A program made the position numbers and the translations under genes. 49,533 bases of DNA from assembly GCA_028281785.1 (NCBI GenBank), contig JANQJG010000143.1, positions 1 through 49,533 on the forward strand. The letters run 5' to 3'. This document shows positions 1-9,761 of this stretch, in pieces. Below the pieces are notes generated by a model. The model saw only the letters and a program-made list of their open reading frames with translations. It made no database searches and was not told the DNA's origin. Source of the stretch: Rhodospirillales bacterium. GTDB lineage: Bacteria > Pseudomonadota > Alphaproteobacteria > Rhodospirillales > Shumkoniaceae. How positions within the stretch are numbered: the stretch's first letter is position 1; every line of letters begins with the position of its first letter.

Positions 1-99
<99 letters not shown>

Positions 100-146
100 A
101 CGGAGGCCATCTGTTCGCCGGCGCGCCGGGCGCAGAGGACTGAAAT

Positions 147-455
147 ATGGAAAGTCAAAACATACGAATTCGGCTGAAGGCATTCGATCATCGCGTGCTT
201 GATCAGTCCGCGCGAGAGATCGTCAATACCGCCCGACGAACCGGTGCCGAGGTCCGGGGGCCCATCCCCCTGCCGACGCGGACGGAGAGGTTTACGGTGC
301 TGCGGTCACCGCATATCGACAAGAAGTCTCGCGAACAGTTTGAGATCCGCACCCATAAGCGGGTGCTCGACATCATCGATCCGACGCCGCAAACCGTCGA
401 TGCGCTGATGAAGCTGGATCTCGCCGCGGGCGTAAACGTCGAGATCAAGCTCTAG
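147..455 (+). CDS. rpsJ: 30S ribosomal protein S10
   Basis: S10 sits in the head of the small subunit and also serves as NusE in antitermination. The 102-residue product has the normal family length and conserved segments such as [17 protein letters not shown] and [16 protein letters not shown]. The ATG is preceded by AGAGGAC. It is the first gene of the S10 operon, 47 bp after tuf and 6 bp before rplC. Confidence 0.98.
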   Translation: MESQNIRIRLKAFDHRVLDQSAREIVNTARRTGAEVRGPIPLPTRTERFTVLRSPHIDKKSREQFEIRTHKRVLDIIDPTPQTVDALMKLDLAAGVNVEIKL

Positions 456-461
456 GGGACG

Positions 462-1361
462 ATGGCGATGCGGACAGGTGTCATCACGCGCAAGCTGGGC
501 ATGAGCCGGGTGTTCGGGCCGGATGGCAGCCATGTCCCGGTCACCGTGCTGCGGCTCGAAGGCTGCCAGGTCGTCGCCCGCCGGACCGAGGAGAAGGACG
601 GCTACTCGGCCGTTCAACTCGGCAGTTCGCCGGCTAAGGTAAAAAATGTCAGCAAGCCGATGCGAGGCCATTTCGCCAAGGCGAAGGTCGAGCCCAAACG
701 CCGGCTCGTCGAGTTCCGGGTCAGCGAGGACGCGCTTCTGGACCTGGGGGCCGAGCTCTCGGCGGAGCATTTTGTTGTCGGCCAGTTCGTGGACGTCGCC
801 GGCACCTCGATCGGCAAGGGCTTCGCCGGGGCGATGAAACGCCATGGTTTTGCCGGTCTGCGCGCGTCGCACGGTGTCTCGATCAGCCATAGGAGCCACG
901 GTTCGACGGGTCAGGCCCAGGATCCGGGCAAGATCTTCAAGGGCAAGAAGATGGCCGGCCAGATGGGGAACGAGCGGGTGACTACGCTCAATCTTGAGGT
1001 GGTGGCGACCGACGCCGACCGCGGCCTCATCCTGGTCAAGGGTGCCGTGCCGGGCCCGAAGGGCGGATACATCCTGGTTCGAGACGCGGTCAAGCGGCCT
1101 CTGCCAGAGGGTGTCCCGTTCCCGGCGGCCTTGCGCAGCCCTGGGGAGACGCCCGGCGATACGGCATCGGATGACGAGGCGCCGGTGGCGGAGACCGCCA
1201 GCGACGCGCCCGCGGTTGCCGAGGCCGAAGAAACTCCGGCGGAAGAAGCCGCGGCGACCGAGGAGACCCCGGCGGAGCAGGCGGAGGCGGCAACGACCGA
1301 CGAGGCCCCGGAAGAAACGCCGAGCGCGGACGCCGACGAAGCGCAAGAGAAAAAGGACTAG
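462..1361 (+). CDS. rplC: 50S ribosomal protein L3 with a long acidic C-terminal extension
   Basis: L3 is an early-assembling protein near the peptidyl transferase centre. The body (about residues 1-215) has the family core: [13 protein letters not shown], the loop [15 protein letters not shown], and [13 protein letters not shown]. From about residue 221 to 299 the protein continues as a Glu/Ala/Thr/Pro-rich tail with imperfect repeats of EETPAE type. L3 is usually about 205-215 residues, so the tail adds nearly 80. An alternative ATG two codons downstream (468) gives MRTGV. The gene ends 6 bp before rplD. Confidence 0.97.
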   Translation: MAMRTGVITRKLGMSRVFGPDGSHVPVTVLRLEGCQVVARRTEEKDGYSAVQLGSSPAKVKNVSKPMRGHFAKAKVEPKRRLVEFRVSEDALLDLGAELSAEHFVVGQFVDVAGTSIGKGFAGAMKRHGFAGLRASHGVSISHRSHGSTGQAQDPGKIFKGKKMAGQMGNERVTTLNLEVVATDADRGLILVKGAVPGPKGGYILVRDAVKRPLPEGVPFPAALRSPGETPGDTASDDEAPVAETASDAPAVAEAEETPAEEAAATEETPAEQAEAATTDEAPEETPSADADEAQEKKD

Positions 1362-1367
1362 GCTGCC

Positions 1368-1988
1368 ATGAAGTGCGACGTCATCAGCCTCGATAACAAG
1401 AAGGTCGGCGATATCGATCTCGACGAGTCGATTTTCGGCGTGCCCGTGCGCGAGGATATCCTGGCGCGCATGGTGAACTGGCAGCTGGCCAAGCGGCGCG
1501 CCGGCACCCACAAGGTCAAGACCCTCTCCGAGGTTCGCGGAACGACGAAAAAACCTTTCCGGCAGAAGGGCACCGGCCGTGCCCGCCAGGGAACCACGCG
1601 GGCACCGCAGATGCGGGGCGGCGGGGTCGTCTTCGGTCCTCATGTCCGCGATCATTCTCACAAACTCCCGAAAAAAGTGCGCAAGCTGGCCCTCAAGACG
1701 GCGCTTTCGGCCAAGCGGTCGGAGGGAAAGCTGATCGTCCTCGACGAGGCGAAGCTCGAGCAACCGAAGACCCGGGAACTGCAGAAGCGCCTCGACGGAA
1801 TGGGCTGGGGGTCGGTACTGGTCATCGACGGCAACGCGGTCGACCCCAACTTCGCGCGGGCCGCGAGCAATATCGTCGGGCTGGACGTCCTGCCCAGCGA
1901 GGGGGCCAATGTCTACGACATCCTGCGCCGGGATACGCTGGTGCTGACCAAGCTTGGGGTCGAATTTTTGGTGGAGCGGCTGAGATGA
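1368..1988 (+). CDS. rplD: 50S ribosomal protein L4
   Basis: L4 lines the exit tunnel of the large subunit and in some bacteria autoregulates the S10 operon. The 206-residue product contains the tunnel loop [15 protein letters not shown] in the form [20 protein letters not shown] and the segment [20 protein letters not shown]. Its TGA overlaps the rplW ATG (ATGA), which suggests translational coupling. Confidence 0.98.
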   Translation: MKCDVISLDNKKVGDIDLDESIFGVPVREDILARMVNWQLAKRRAGTHKVKTLSEVRGTTKKPFRQKGTGRARQGTTRAPQMRGGGVVFGPHVRDHSHKLPKKVRKLALKTALSAKRSEGKLIVLDEAKLEQPKTRELQKRLDGMGWGSVLVIDGNAVDPNFARAASNIVGLDVLPSEGANVYDILRRDTLVLTKLGVEFLVERLR

Positions 1989-2317
1989 CAAAGTTCGGGA
2001 CCAAGTCGATCAAGCCCGCGACGCCGAGCAAGGGTCGCATGTACGAGATTATTCGGCGGCCGGTGATCACGGAAAAGGCGACCCTGATTTCGGAACACAA
2101 TCAGGTCGCGTTCAACGTTCCGCTGGACGCGAGCAAGCCCGAGATCAAGGCGGCCATCGAGGAGCTGTTCAAGGTCAAGGTGAAAGCGATCAACACCTTG
2201 CGCCAGAAGGGTAAGGTGAAACGGTTCCGGGGCCGTATCGGCAAGCGGAACGACGCGAAGAAGGCCATCGTCACGCTGGCCGAGGGACAATCGATCGACG
2301 TGATGACGGGAGTGTAG
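1985..2317 (+). CDS. rplW: 50S ribosomal protein L23
   Basis: L23 lies at the tunnel exit and is the docking site for trigger factor and SRP. The sequence has [16 protein letters not shown] and [17 protein letters not shown], typical of the family. The start at 1985 overlaps the rplD stop. A second in-frame ATG at 2039 (MYEIIRRP) would give the more usual length of about 92 residues, so the 18-residue N-terminal extension is uncertain. Confidence 0.96.
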   Translation: MTKFGTKSIKPATPSKGRMYEIIRRPVITEKATLISEHNQVAFNVPLDASKPEIKAAIEELFKVKVKAINTLRQKGKVKRFRGRIGKRNDAKKAIVTLAEGQSIDVMTGV

Positions 2318-2321
2318 CGCC

Positions 2322-3149
2322 ATGGCCTTGAAACAATTCAAGCCAACGACACCCGGGCGGCGCGGGCTCGTGCTCGTGGAGCGCTCGCAGCTTTGGAAGG
2401 GCAGGCCCGTCAAGGCCCTGACCGAGGGTTTGCGTAAGAGCGGCGGGCGCAACAGTTCGGGGCGCATCACGATCTGGCATCGCGGCGGGGGTCACAAGCG
2501 GCGCTACCGCATCATCGATTTCAAACGCCGGAAGTTCAACGTGTCGGCAACCGTCGAACGCCTGGAATACGATCCCAACAGAACCGCCTTCATCGCGCTC
2601 ATCCGCTATGAGGACGGGGAACTGGCATACATCCTGGCGCCGCAGCGGCTCAGGGCCGGCGATCGGGTGGAATCCGGCACGGACGTGGATATTCGGCCGG
2701 GAAATGCGCTCCCGATGCAGAGCATTCCCGTCGGCACCATTATCCACAACGTGGAGATGAAGCCGGGCAAGGGCGGGCAGATCGCCCGTTCGGCGGGGAC
2801 CTACGCGCAATTGATTGGTAAGGACCGGGGCTACGCCCAGCTGCGGCTGAGCTCTGGCGAGCTGCGCATGGTCCGGGCGGAATGCATGGCCACCATCGGG
2901 GCCGTGTCCAATGCCGACCAGCAGAACGTGAAGCTTGGAAAGGCGGGGCGTAAGCGCTGGCTTGGGCGCCGGCCCGTTGTTCGCGGGGTCGCGATGAACC
3001 CGATCGACCATCCCCATGGAGGCGGCGAAGGCCGTTCCTCGGGCGGCCGCCATCCGGTCACGCCGTGGGGCAAGCCGACGAAGGGCAAGCGGACCCGCAA
3101 GAACAAGAAGACGGACGCGCTGATCATGCGCCGCCGTCACAAGGACTAG
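2322..3149 (+). CDS. rplB: 50S ribosomal protein L2
   Basis: L2 supports peptidyl transferase and subunit association. The 275-residue product has normal length and keeps the conserved block [25 protein letters not shown] including the universally conserved His near the peptidyl transferase centre, and IIDFKRRKF near the N-terminus. It starts 4 bp after rplW. Confidence 0.98.
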   Translation: MALKQFKPTTPGRRGLVLVERSQLWKGRPVKALTEGLRKSGGRNSSGRITIWHRGGGHKRRYRIIDFKRRKFNVSATVERLEYDPNRTAFIALIRYEDGELAYILAPQRLRAGDRVESGTDVDIRPGNALPMQSIPVGTIIHNVEMKPGKGGQIARSAGTYAQLIGKDRGYAQLRLSSGELRMVRAECMATIGAVSNADQQNVKLGKAGRKRWLGRRPVVRGVAMNPIDHPHGGGEGRSSGGRHPVTPWGKPTKGKRTRKNKKTDALIMRRRHKD

Positions 3150-3161
3150 AGGAGGGCGGTC

Positions 3162-3440
3162 GTGCCGCGATCCGTTTGGAAAGGTCCCTTCGTGGACGGG
3201 TATCTGTTCAAGAAGGCCGAGAACGTCAGAGCTTCCGGGCGCAATGAAATCATTCGCACCTGGTCCCGGCGCTCGACGATCATTCCCCAGTTCGTGGGGT
3301 TGACCTTCGGCGTCTACAACGGCCGCAAGTTCGTGCCTGTGTTGGTCACCGAAGAAATGATCGGCCACAAGTTTGGCGAGTTCTCGCCCACGAGAACGTT
3401 TTTCGGCCACGCCGGCGACAAGCGTGCGAGGCGAGGTTAG
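3162..3440 (+). CDS. rpsS: 30S ribosomal protein S19
   Basis: S19 forms the head of the small subunit with S13. The 92-residue product begins [19 protein letters not shown] and carries [20 protein letters not shown] and [13 protein letters not shown], all family hallmarks. The start codon is GTG, preceded by GAGGAGGG. It ends 2 bp before rplV. Confidence 0.98.
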   Translation: MPRSVWKGPFVDGYLFKKAENVRASGRNEIIRTWSRRSTIIPQFVGLTFGVYNGRKFVPVLVTEEMIGHKFGEFSPTRTFFGHAGDKRARRG

Positions 3441-3442
3441 TC

Positions 3443-3823
3443 ATGGGTAAGCCGTCTGCGCCCCGGAAGCTCGCGGATATTGAGGCGATGGCCTACGCCA
3501 AATATCTCCGCACGAGTCCGCGCAAGCTGAATGTGATCGTTTCCTCCATCCGGGGAAAGAAGTGCGAGGCGGCGCTGGCCGAGCTGACCTTCTCCAAGCG
3601 GCGGATCTCCCGGGACGTCAAGAAGGTGCTCGAATCGGCCATCGCCAATGCGGAGAACAACCATCAGCTTGATGTCGATCAGCTGATCGTCGCCGAGGCG
3701 ACGGTGGGGCGGACGCTTGTGATGAAACGGTGGCGCGCGCGCGCCCGGGGACGTGTGGGGCGCATCCAGAAGCCCTTCAGCAATCTCCGAGTGGTGGTGC
3801 GGGAACGCGAGGAGATGGCTTAA
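3443..3823 (+). CDS. rplV: 50S ribosomal protein L22
   Basis: L22 lines the exit tunnel and is a site of macrolide resistance mutations in the family. The product (126 residues) has [19 protein letters not shown] and the tunnel beta-hairpin region [20 protein letters not shown]. The stop TAA overlaps the ATG of rpsC as TAATG. Confidence 0.98.
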   Translation: MGKPSAPRKLADIEAMAYAKYLRTSPRKLNVIVSSIRGKKCEAALAELTFSKRRISRDVKKVLESAIANAENNHQLDVDQLIVAEATVGRTLVMKRWRARARGRVGRIQKPFSNLRVVVREREEMA

Positions 3824-4500
3824 TGGGTCAAAAGGTCAATCCGATCGGACTGCGGCTCGGCATCAACCGCACCTGGGATTCCCGGTGGTACGCGGATGAC
3901 AGCTATGCCAACCTGCTGCACGAGGATCTGCGGATCCGCCGGTTCCTGCATGAAAAGCTGGCCCAGGCGGGGGCTTCCAGGATCGTGATCGAGCGGCCGG
4001 CGAAAATGGCGCGGGTGACGATTCATACCGCCCGCCCCGGCGTGGTGATCGGCAAGAAGGGCGCGGATATCGAGAAGCTGCGCACGCAACTCGCGCGGAT
4101 GACGGGCTCCGACGTTCACCTCAACATCGTCGAGATCCGCAAACCGGAAATCGATGCCCAGCTGGTTGCCGAGAACGTCGCCAGCCAGCTCGAGCGCCGC
4201 GTCGCGTTCCGGCGCGCCATGAAGCGGGCCGTTCAGTCGGCCATGCGATTGGGGGCGGAGGGTATTCGCATCAATTGCGGCGGTCGTCTGGGCGGCGCCG
4301 AGATCGCGCGCATGGAGTGGTACCGCGATGGGCGGGTACCGCTGCACACCTTGCGCGCGGATGTCGATTACGGGCTCGCGACGGCGCGGACCACCTATGG
4401 GTCCTGTGGCGTCAAGGTTTGGATCTTCAAGGGCGAGATTCTGGCCCATGATCCGATGGCGATCGATCGCCGAGCGATGGAGCAGCAGCCCGCGCGCTAG
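3823..4500 (+). CDS. rpsC: 30S ribosomal protein S3
   Basis: S3 is at the mRNA entry site and helps unwind mRNA. The start was set at [14 protein letters not shown], the conserved N-terminus, which overlaps the rplV stop; the upstream in-frame codons are an rplV shadow. The 225-residue product has the KH-domain GXXG-type motif [14 protein letters not shown] and the C-terminal LRADVDYG and [14 protein letters not shown] segments. Confidence 0.98.
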   Translation: MGQKVNPIGLRLGINRTWDSRWYADDSYANLLHEDLRIRRFLHEKLAQAGASRIVIERPAKMARVTIHTARPGVVIGKKGADIEKLRTQLARMTGSDVHLNIVEIRKPEIDAQLVAENVASQLERRVAFRRAMKRAVQSAMRLGAEGIRINCGGRLGGAEIARMEWYRDGRVPLHTLRADVDYGLATARTTYGSCGVKVWIFKGEILAHDPMAIDRRAMEQQPAR

Positions 4501-4538
4501 CGGCGGGCCCGTGGGGATCAGGGTAAGAGGTCAGTTGG

Positions 4539-4958
4539 ATGCTTAGTCCCAAGCGCACGAAGTTTCGAAAGGCCCATAAGGGCCGCATCCATGGCAAGGC
4601 CACGCGCGGCAATACGCTGAACTTTGGCGCGTATGGTCTCAAGGCGACCTCGGCCAACCGCATTACGGCCCGCCAGATCGAGGCGGCTCGCCGGGCGATT
4701 ACCCGCCATATGCGGCGCGCCGGCCGGGTCTGGATCCGTGTCTTCCCGGACGTACCGGTGACCGCGAAGCCGGCCGAGGTCCGCCAGGGCAAGGGCAAGG
4801 GCTCGATCGACTTTTGGGCCTGTCGGGTTCATCCCGGTCGCGTCATCTTCGAAGTCGACGGCGTGAGCCGCGAGGTCGCGCAGCGGGCCTTCGAACTGGC
4901 CGCGGCAAAATTGCCCCTGCGGACGCGTTTCGTGTCGCGCCTGGGCGAGGAGGGTTGA
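4539..4958 (+). CDS. rplP: 50S ribosomal protein L16
   Basis: L16 contacts the A-site tRNA region of the large subunit. The product begins [19 protein letters not shown] and contains [22 protein letters not shown] in its RVFPD version, including the conserved Arg-rich loop. Length 139 is normal. It is 38 bp from rpsC and 4 bp from rpmC. Confidence 0.98.
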   Translation: MLSPKRTKFRKAHKGRIHGKATRGNTLNFGAYGLKATSANRITARQIEAARRAITRHMRRAGRVWIRVFPDVPVTAKPAEVRQGKGKGSIDFWACRVHPGRVIFEVDGVSREVAQRAFELAAAKLPLRTRFVSRLGEEG

Positions 4959-4962
4959 GGCC

Positions 4963-5160
4963 ATGAACGCCGCGGATCTGAGGGCCAAAAGCGCGGATGA
5001 ACTCAAGGAGCAGCTTCTTGAGCTGCGCAAGGAGGCGTTCAACCTTCGCTTCCAGGCGGCGAGCGGGCAGCTTGAGAATACCGCGCGCCCGCGGCAGGTG
5101 CGAAGGGACATCGCGCGTATCAAGACCATCTTGGGCCAACGCAAAGACGCCGCGGCCTAG
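4963..5160 (+). CDS. rpmC: 50S ribosomal protein L29
   Basis: L29 is a small two-helix protein at the tunnel exit next to L23. The 65-residue sequence [18 protein letters not shown] followed by [19 protein letters not shown] and [11 protein letters not shown] is typical of the family. It begins 4 bp after rplP and ends 16 bp before rpsQ. Confidence 0.97.
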   Translation: MNAADLRAKSADELKEQLLELRKEAFNLRFQAASGQLENTARPRQVRRDIARIKTILGQRKDAAA

Positions 5161-5176
5161 ACGAAGGGCGGAGAAA

Positions 5177-5413
5177 ATGCCGAAACGCGTACTTCAGGGT
5201 GTCGTGGTCAGCGATAAGATGGACAAGACGGTGGTTGTCCGGGTCGAGCGGCGCGTCATGCACCCCCTCTATAAGAAGTTCATCCGCCGCAGCAAAAAAT
5301 ATGCGGCCCATGACGAGTCCAACGAGGCGAAGACCGGAGATGTCGTGCGCATCCGCGAGTGCCGGCCGTTGTCGAGGCGTAAGCGTTGGGAGGTCGTTCG
5401 CGACGTCGCGTGA
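5177..5413 (+). CDS. rpsQ: 30S ribosomal protein S17
   Basis: S17 is an OB-fold primary binder of 16S rRNA. The start is set at [18 protein letters not shown], which matches the family; the longer open frame upstream is out-of-frame rpmC sequence. The 78-residue product contains [19 protein letters not shown] and a typical [18 protein letters not shown] end. Confidence 0.97.
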   Translation: MPKRVLQGVVVSDKMDKTVVVRVERRVMHPLYKKFIRRSKKYAAHDESNEAKTGDVVRIRECRPLSRRKRWEVVRDVA

Positions 5414-5447
5414 GGGGCGTCTCGAGACCTGAAAGGAAACAACAACC

Positions 5448-5816
5448 ATGATCCAGGCCCAGACCAACCTCGACATCGCGGACAATTCCGGTGCGCGCAG
5501 GGTGCAGTGCATCAAGGTTCTTGGAGGATCGAAGCGTAAATACGCATCGGTGGGCGACGTCGTCGTCGTGACGGTGAAGGAAGCGATCCCGCGCGGCCGG
5601 GTCAAGAAGGGAGACGTCTTGAAGGCGGTGATCGTGCGCACGGCCAAGGATATTCGACGCTCGGACGGGACGTCCATCCGGTTTGACCGGAATGCCGCGG
5701 TATTGATCAACAATCAGGGTGAGCCGATCGGTACGCGGATTTTCGGCCCGGTCACGCGTGAGCTTCGGGCCAAACGATACATGAAGATCATCTCACTTGC
5801 CCCCGAGGTGCTGTGA
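5448..5816 (+). CDS. rplN: 50S ribosomal protein L14
   Basis: L14 forms intersubunit bridges and is the site of RsfS binding in the family. The 122-residue product has normal length with [20 protein letters not shown], the basic [16 protein letters not shown] segment and [18 protein letters not shown]. The ATG is preceded by AAAGGAAAC. The stop overlaps the rplX start. Confidence 0.98.
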   Translation: MIQAQTNLDIADNSGARRVQCIKVLGGSKRKYASVGDVVVVTVKEAIPRGRVKKGDVLKAVIVRTAKDIRRSDGTSIRFDRNAAVLINNQGEPIGTRIFGPVTRELRAKRYMKIISLAPEVL

Positions 5817-6139
5817 TGCCGCTCAAGCTCAAGATCAAGAAAGGCGACGAGGTCATCGTCCTCACGGGCCGGGACAAGGGCAAGAAGGGTGAGGTCTTGC
5901 GCGTGATTCCGAAGGAGAACCGCGCGATTGTGCAAGGGGTCAACATCGTCAAGCGGCACACACGGCCGAGCCAGACCCAAGCTGGCGGGATCGTGGAGCG
6001 CGAGGCGCCGATTCACGTCTCCAATCTCGCCCATGTAGACCCCAAAACCGGGGAGCCGACACGCATCGGCTTTCGCTTTCTGGAGGACAACCGCAAGGTC
6101 CGGTATGCCAAGCGCTCCGGGGAAGTGATCGACAGGTAA
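5816..6139 (+). CDS. rplX: 50S ribosomal protein L24
   Basis: L24 initiates large-subunit assembly. The KOW motif is visible as [20 protein letters not shown] chose the ATG at 5816, which overlaps the rplN stop (TGATG); a GTG one codon upstream (5813) is also open. Length 107 is normal. The C-terminus ends KRSGEVIDR. Confidence 0.97.
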   Translation: MPLKLKIKKGDEVIVLTGRDKGKKGEVLRVIPKENRAIVQGVNIVKRHTRPSQTQAGGIVEREAPIHVSNLAHVDPKTGEPTRIGFRFLEDNRKVRYAKRSGEVIDR

Positions 6140-6151
6140 AGGGCCGCAGCC

Positions 6152-6691
6152 ATGACGCGCTTGAAGGAACATTACGAGAAGACGGTCAAGCCGGCCTTGA
6201 TCGAGCAGTTTGGCTACGCCAATCCCATGCAGGTGCCGAAGCTGGAGAAGATCGTCGTCAACATGGGCGTGGGGGAAGCGGCCCAGGACAGCAAGAAGAT
6301 CGATGGAGCGGTTTCGGACATGACGGCGATCACGGGTCAGAAGCCGATCGTGATCCGGGCGAAGAAATCGGTCGCGGCGTTCAAGCTTCGCGAAGGCATG
6401 ACGGTGGGATGCAAGGTGACGTTGCGGCGCGACCGGATGTATGAGTTCCTCGACCGTCTGATCACGATCGCGCTGCCGAGGGTTCGGGATTTCCGAGGCC
6501 TGCCGGCGAAGAGCTTCGACGGCCGCGGGAACTTTGCGATGGGACTGCGGGAACAGATCATTTTTCCCGAGATCAACTACGACAAGGTGGATCAGATCCG
6601 GGGCATGGACGTCGTGATTTGCACGACGGCGCGAACAGACGAGGAAGCCACGGCCCTCTTGCGGGGGTTCGAAGTCCCCTTCGCGGGATGA
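6152..6691 (+). CDS. rplE: 50S ribosomal protein L5
   Basis: L5 binds 5S rRNA and contacts P-site tRNA. The 179-residue product has [20 protein letters not shown], the conserved [11 protein letters not shown] and [25 protein letters not shown] segments, and [18 protein letters not shown] at the end. Normal family length. Confidence 0.98.
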   Translation: MTRLKEHYEKTVKPALIEQFGYANPMQVPKLEKIVVNMGVGEAAQDSKKIDGAVSDMTAITGQKPIVIRAKKSVAAFKLREGMTVGCKVTLRRDRMYEFLDRLITIALPRVRDFRGLPAKSFDGRGNFAMGLREQIIFPEINYDKVDQIRGMDVVICTTARTDEEATALLRGFEVPFAG

Positions 6692-6712
6692 GGCGGGCAC
6701 GGGAGTAACGGA

Positions 6713-7018
6713 ATGGCGAAAACGAGTGCCATCGAGCGAAACAAGAAACGGCAGCGACTTGTCAAGAAGTACACGGGACGGCGCGCGCGTCTGAAGGCGC
6801 TTGCCAAGGATCCGTCGGCGTCCCCCGAGGAACGCTTCAATGCGCGCCTCAAGCTGGCGCAGCTTCCGCGCAATTCGGCGCCCTCGCGACTGCGTCTGCG
6901 CTGCGAGTTGAGTGGTCGGCCGCGCGGGAACTATCGCAAGTTCCGGCTGTCACGCATCGCGTTGCGCGAGTTGGCGTCCCGGGGGCAGATCCCGGGGATG
7001 ATCAAAGCGAGCTGGTAG
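6713..7018 (+). CDS. rpsN: 30S ribosomal protein S14 (zinc-free type)
   Basis: S14 is a late-binding head protein. At 101 residues it is the long form without the CXXC zinc ribbon; only one Cys remains ([11 protein letters not shown]). It ends with the invariant [18 protein letters not shown] and IKASW. It is 21 bp after rplE and 13 bp before rpsH. Confidence 0.97.
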   Translation: MAKTSAIERNKKRQRLVKKYTGRRARLKALAKDPSASPEERFNARLKLAQLPRNSAPSRLRLRCELSGRPRGNYRKFRLSRIALRELASRGQIPGMIKASW

Positions 7019-7031
7019 GAGGCCGACGCCC

Positions 7032-7430
7032 ATGGCGATGAGTGATCCCCTCGGCGATATGCTGACCCGTATCCGCAACGGGCAGCGCGCGCGCAAGAAC
7101 AGCGTCACGGCTCCGGCCTCGAAGCTTCGAGCCAATGTCCTTGAGGTGTTTAAGCGCGAGGGCTTCATCCGCGGCTACTCCCGGCATGAGGTTCGGCCGG
7201 GAATCAATGAGCTCAAAATCGAGCTGAAGTATCACGACGGCGAGCCCGTCATCCGGGAGATCAGCCGGATTTCAAAGCCCGGCCGGCGCGTCTATTCGAG
7301 CATCAAGGATCTGCCGAGGGTCTATAACGGCCTTGGCATATCGGTCCTGTCGACGCCGCGCGGGGTGATGTCGGATGCCGAGGCGCGCGCCGCCAATGTG
7401 GGCGGTGAAGTCTTGTGCCGGTTGTTCTGA
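7032..7430 (+). CDS. rpsH: 30S ribosomal protein S8
   Basis: S8 binds helix 21 of 16S rRNA and in enterobacteria represses the spc operon. The 132-residue product contains [38 protein letters not shown] and [19 protein letters not shown], with Cys in the usual GGEVLCRLF end. Confidence 0.98.
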   Translation: MAMSDPLGDMLTRIRNGQRARKNSVTAPASKLRANVLEVFKREGFIRGYSRHEVRPGINELKIELKYHDGEPVIREISRISKPGRRVYSSIKDLPRVYNGLGISVLSTPRGVMSDAEARAANVGGEVLCRLF

Positions 7431-7450
7431 GCAGGCTCGAGGACATCGCC

Positions 7451-7984
7451 ATGTCACGTATCGGTAAAAATCCAGTCGAGGTTCCGGAGGGCGTCACCGT
7501 GGCCATTTCGGGTCAGCAGGTGTCCGCCAAGGGAAAGCTCGGCGAGCTCTCGATAACCTTGATGGATGAGGTGGAGGTCTCCCAGGACGGCAACCAGATT
7601 TGGGTTCGTCCCCGGAACGAGAGCCTGCGTGCCCGAAAGATGTGGGGAACCGCGCGCAGCGTGGTCAACAACATCGTCACCGGGGTTTCGCAGGGCTTCA
7701 CAAAGCAGCTGGAGATCCAGGGCGTCGGCTATCGTGCGCAGGTTCAGGGCAAGGAACTGGTCATGCAGCTGGGCTACAGCCATGACGTGCGGTATCCCGT
7801 CCCCGAGGATGTGGGGATCCAGTGTCCCGAGCCGACGCGCATTACCGTCAGCGGAGCCAATAAGCAGCGGGTCGGGCAGATCGCTTCAGAGATTCGGGAG
7901 TTTCGGCCTCCGGAGCCATACAAGGGCAAGGGTATTCGGTACGCCGACGAATTCATTCTCCGCAAGGAAGGCAAGAAGAAGTAG
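7451..7984 (+). CDS. rplF: 50S ribosomal protein L6
   Basis: L6 binds near the GTPase centre. I set the start at [17 protein letters not shown], the family N-terminus; 12 further upstream codons are open but overlap rpsH. The 177-residue product has two L6 repeats and the C-terminal signature [14 protein letters not shown] with RKEGKKK. Confidence 0.97.
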   Translation: MSRIGKNPVEVPEGVTVAISGQQVSAKGKLGELSITLMDEVEVSQDGNQIWVRPRNESLRARKMWGTARSVVNNIVTGVSQGFTKQLEIQGVGYRAQVQGKELVMQLGYSHDVRYPVPEDVGIQCPEPTRITVSGANKQRVGQIASEIREFRPPEPYKGKGIRYADEFILRKEGKKK

Positions 7985-7986
7985 TC

Positions 7987-8349
7987 ATGGCGAACGCAAC
8001 TAAATTGGCGGATCGGCGCAAAGCGCGAACGCGGTTTCGCATACGGAAGCTTGCGGGCGGTCGGTTGCGGCTTTCCGTCTTTCGATCCAATCGCCACATC
8101 TATGCCCAAGTGATCGACGACAGTAAGGGCGTGACGCTGGCGGCGGCCTCGACCTTGGAGAAAGACCTGCGATCCAAGAGCGTTAAGGGGTGCGACACGG
8201 AAGCGGCGGGTCAAGTGGGCAAGCTTATCGCCGAGCGCGCGGTTGCCGCGGGCGTGAAGGTAGTGGTTTTTGATCGCGGCGCGTACCGGTTTCACGGGCA
8301 GGTGAGGGCGCTTGCCGACGCCGCCCGCGAAGGCGGCTTGTCGTTCTGA
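7987..8349 (+). CDS. rplR: 50S ribosomal protein L18
   Basis: L18 binds 5S rRNA together with L5. The 120-residue product shows [31 protein letters not shown] and [26 protein letters not shown], the last being the family signature. It starts 2 bp after rplF. Confidence 0.98.
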   Translation: MANATKLADRRKARTRFRIRKLAGGRLRLSVFRSNRHIYAQVIDDSKGVTLAAASTLEKDLRSKSVKGCDTEAAGQVGKLIAERAVAAGVKVVVFDRGAYRFHGQVRALADAAREGGLSF

Positions 8350-8361
8350 GGAGAGAGGCGT

Positions 8362-8937
8362 ATGGCGAGAACACCGACTCAGGGTCAGGGCGATTTCGGT
8401 CGCGACCGCGGCGGAAGCGAGGAGCCCGAGTTTCTCGACAAGCTCGTGCACATCAATCGCGTGGCCAAGGTGGTAAAGGGCGGCCGGCGGTTTTCCTTTG
8501 CGGCCCTTGTTGTCGTCGGTGACGGACGGGGCCGCGTCGGCTTCGGCAACGGCAAGGCCCGGGAGGTTCCCGAGGCGATCCGCAAGGCGACGGAGGCCGC
8601 GAAACGAAGCATGATTCGGGTACCGTTGCGCGAGGGACGAACCCTGCATCACGATGTCAGCGGCCGGTTTGGCGCGGGACGCGTTGTCGTTCGGGCGGCG
8701 CCCCCCGGAACCGGAATCATCTGCGGCGGCCCCATGCGGGCGGTGTTCGAGACCATGGGGGTGCAGGACGTGGTGGCGAAATCCATCGGTTCTGCCAATC
8801 CATACAATATGATAAAAGCGACTTTTGAAGCTTTGGGTGATTGTATGTCGCCGCGCTCCGTCGCCGCGAAGCGGGGTCTGAAGGTGGGCGAGATCGTCTC
8901 GCGCCGCGGCTCGGCGCCGGCGGCCAGCAGGGACTGA
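8362..8937 (+). CDS. rpsE: 30S ribosomal protein S5
   Basis: S5 acts in decoding accuracy and mRNA helicase activity. The dsRBD-like N-terminal domain has [20 protein letters not shown] and [18 protein letters not shown]; the C-terminal domain has [20 protein letters not shown]. The 191-residue length fits alphaproteobacterial S5. SD sequence GAGGAGAGAGG precedes the ATG. Confidence 0.98.
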   Translation: MARTPTQGQGDFGRDRGGSEEPEFLDKLVHINRVAKVVKGGRRFSFAALVVVGDGRGRVGFGNGKAREVPEAIRKATEAAKRSMIRVPLREGRTLHHDVSGRFGAGRVVVRAAPPGTGIICGGPMRAVFETMGVQDVVAKSIGSANPYNMIKATFEALGDCMSPRSVAAKRGLKVGEIVSRRGSAPAASRD

Positions 8938-8941
8938 GGGC

Positions 8942-9142
8942 ATGGCCGAGAAGTCGAAAAAGGGGACGGTTCGGGTCACGCAGATCGGCAGCCCGATCGG
9001 TCGAAGAAAGGACCAGCGGGCGACGTTGATTGGCCTGGGTCTCAATAAAATGCATCGCACGCGGGAACTGGAGGATACCCCTTCCGTTCGCGGTATGATC
9101 GCCAAGGTGCAGCATCTGGTGCGGGTCGAAGAGGCGAGCTGA
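8942..9142 (+). CDS. rpmD: 50S ribosomal protein L30
   Basis: L30 is a small protein found in the large subunit of most bacteria. The 66-residue product has [20 protein letters not shown] and [20 protein letters not shown] followed by [10 protein letters not shown], a good match over its full length. It is 4 bp after rpsE. Confidence 0.97.
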   Translation: MAEKSKKGTVRVTQIGSPIGRRKDQRATLIGLGLNKMHRTRELEDTPSVRGMIAKVQHLVRVEEAS

Positions 9143-9182
9143 CTTCGCGTCGGCGGCTTCCAGGGCGAGGAGTGGAGTAACA

Positions 9183-9746
9183 ATGCGGCTGAATCAACTC
9201 CGAGACAATCCGGGCGCGCGCAAGCCGCGCAAGCGGGTGGGCCGCGGTATTGGCTCGGGCCTCGGCAAGACGTCGGGACGCGGCCAAAAAGGGCAGAAGT
9301 CGCGCAGCGGCGTTTCCCTTCTGGGGTTCGAGGGCGGGCAGATGCCGCTCTATCGTCGCCTGCCGAAGCGCGGGTTCAAGAATCCCACGCGCAAGGAGTA
9401 CTGCGTCGTCAATCTGGGCCGGATTCAGACGGCGATCGAGGCGGGTAAGCTCGACGCCGCCAACGAGATCGGCGAGCAGGCGCTGCGCGAGGCGGGGCTT
9501 GTCGGTCGGCTCCGGGACGGTATTCGTCTGCTGGCAAAGGGCGAGCTGACGTCGAAGGTGACCATAGAGGTTGACGGCGCGTCGAAGGCCGCCGTGACCG
9601 CTGTGGAAAAGGCCGGCGGCCAGGTCGTCATTCGGGGCCAGCCCGAGGCGGCTGCCGACGGCCCGAAGAAAGGCGGAAAAAAGGACGATTCGGGCAAAAG
9701 GGGGGAGAAGAAGGGGGCGCGGAAATCAGGAAAGGCCAAGGATTAG
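9183..9746 (+). CDS. rplO: 50S ribosomal protein L15 with a lysine-rich C-terminal tail
   Basis: L15 is an assembly protein deep in the large subunit. It starts [20 protein letters not shown] and has [20 protein letters not shown] and [18 protein letters not shown], all canonical. The family is usually about 145-160 residues; this one is 187, the excess being a Lys/Gly/Asp tail of about 28 residues after AADGPKKGG. It lies 40 bp after rpmD and 15 bp before secY. Confidence 0.97.
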   Translation: MRLNQLRDNPGARKPRKRVGRGIGSGLGKTSGRGQKGQKSRSGVSLLGFEGGQMPLYRRLPKRGFKNPTRKEYCVVNLGRIQTAIEAGKLDAANEIGEQALREAGLVGRLRDGIRLLAKGELTSKVTIEVDGASKAAVTAVEKAGGQVVIRGQPEAAADGPKKGGKKDDSGKRGEKKGARKSGKAKD

Positions 9747-9761
9747 GCCGGGACGGAATAG

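Noticed and set aside
306..1991. A 561-codon minus-strand open frame under rplC-rplD
   Set aside because: It is the antisense shadow of high-GC ribosomal genes; its translation is Arg/Leu/Asp-rich with no family features, while the plus strand encodes conserved L3 and L4.
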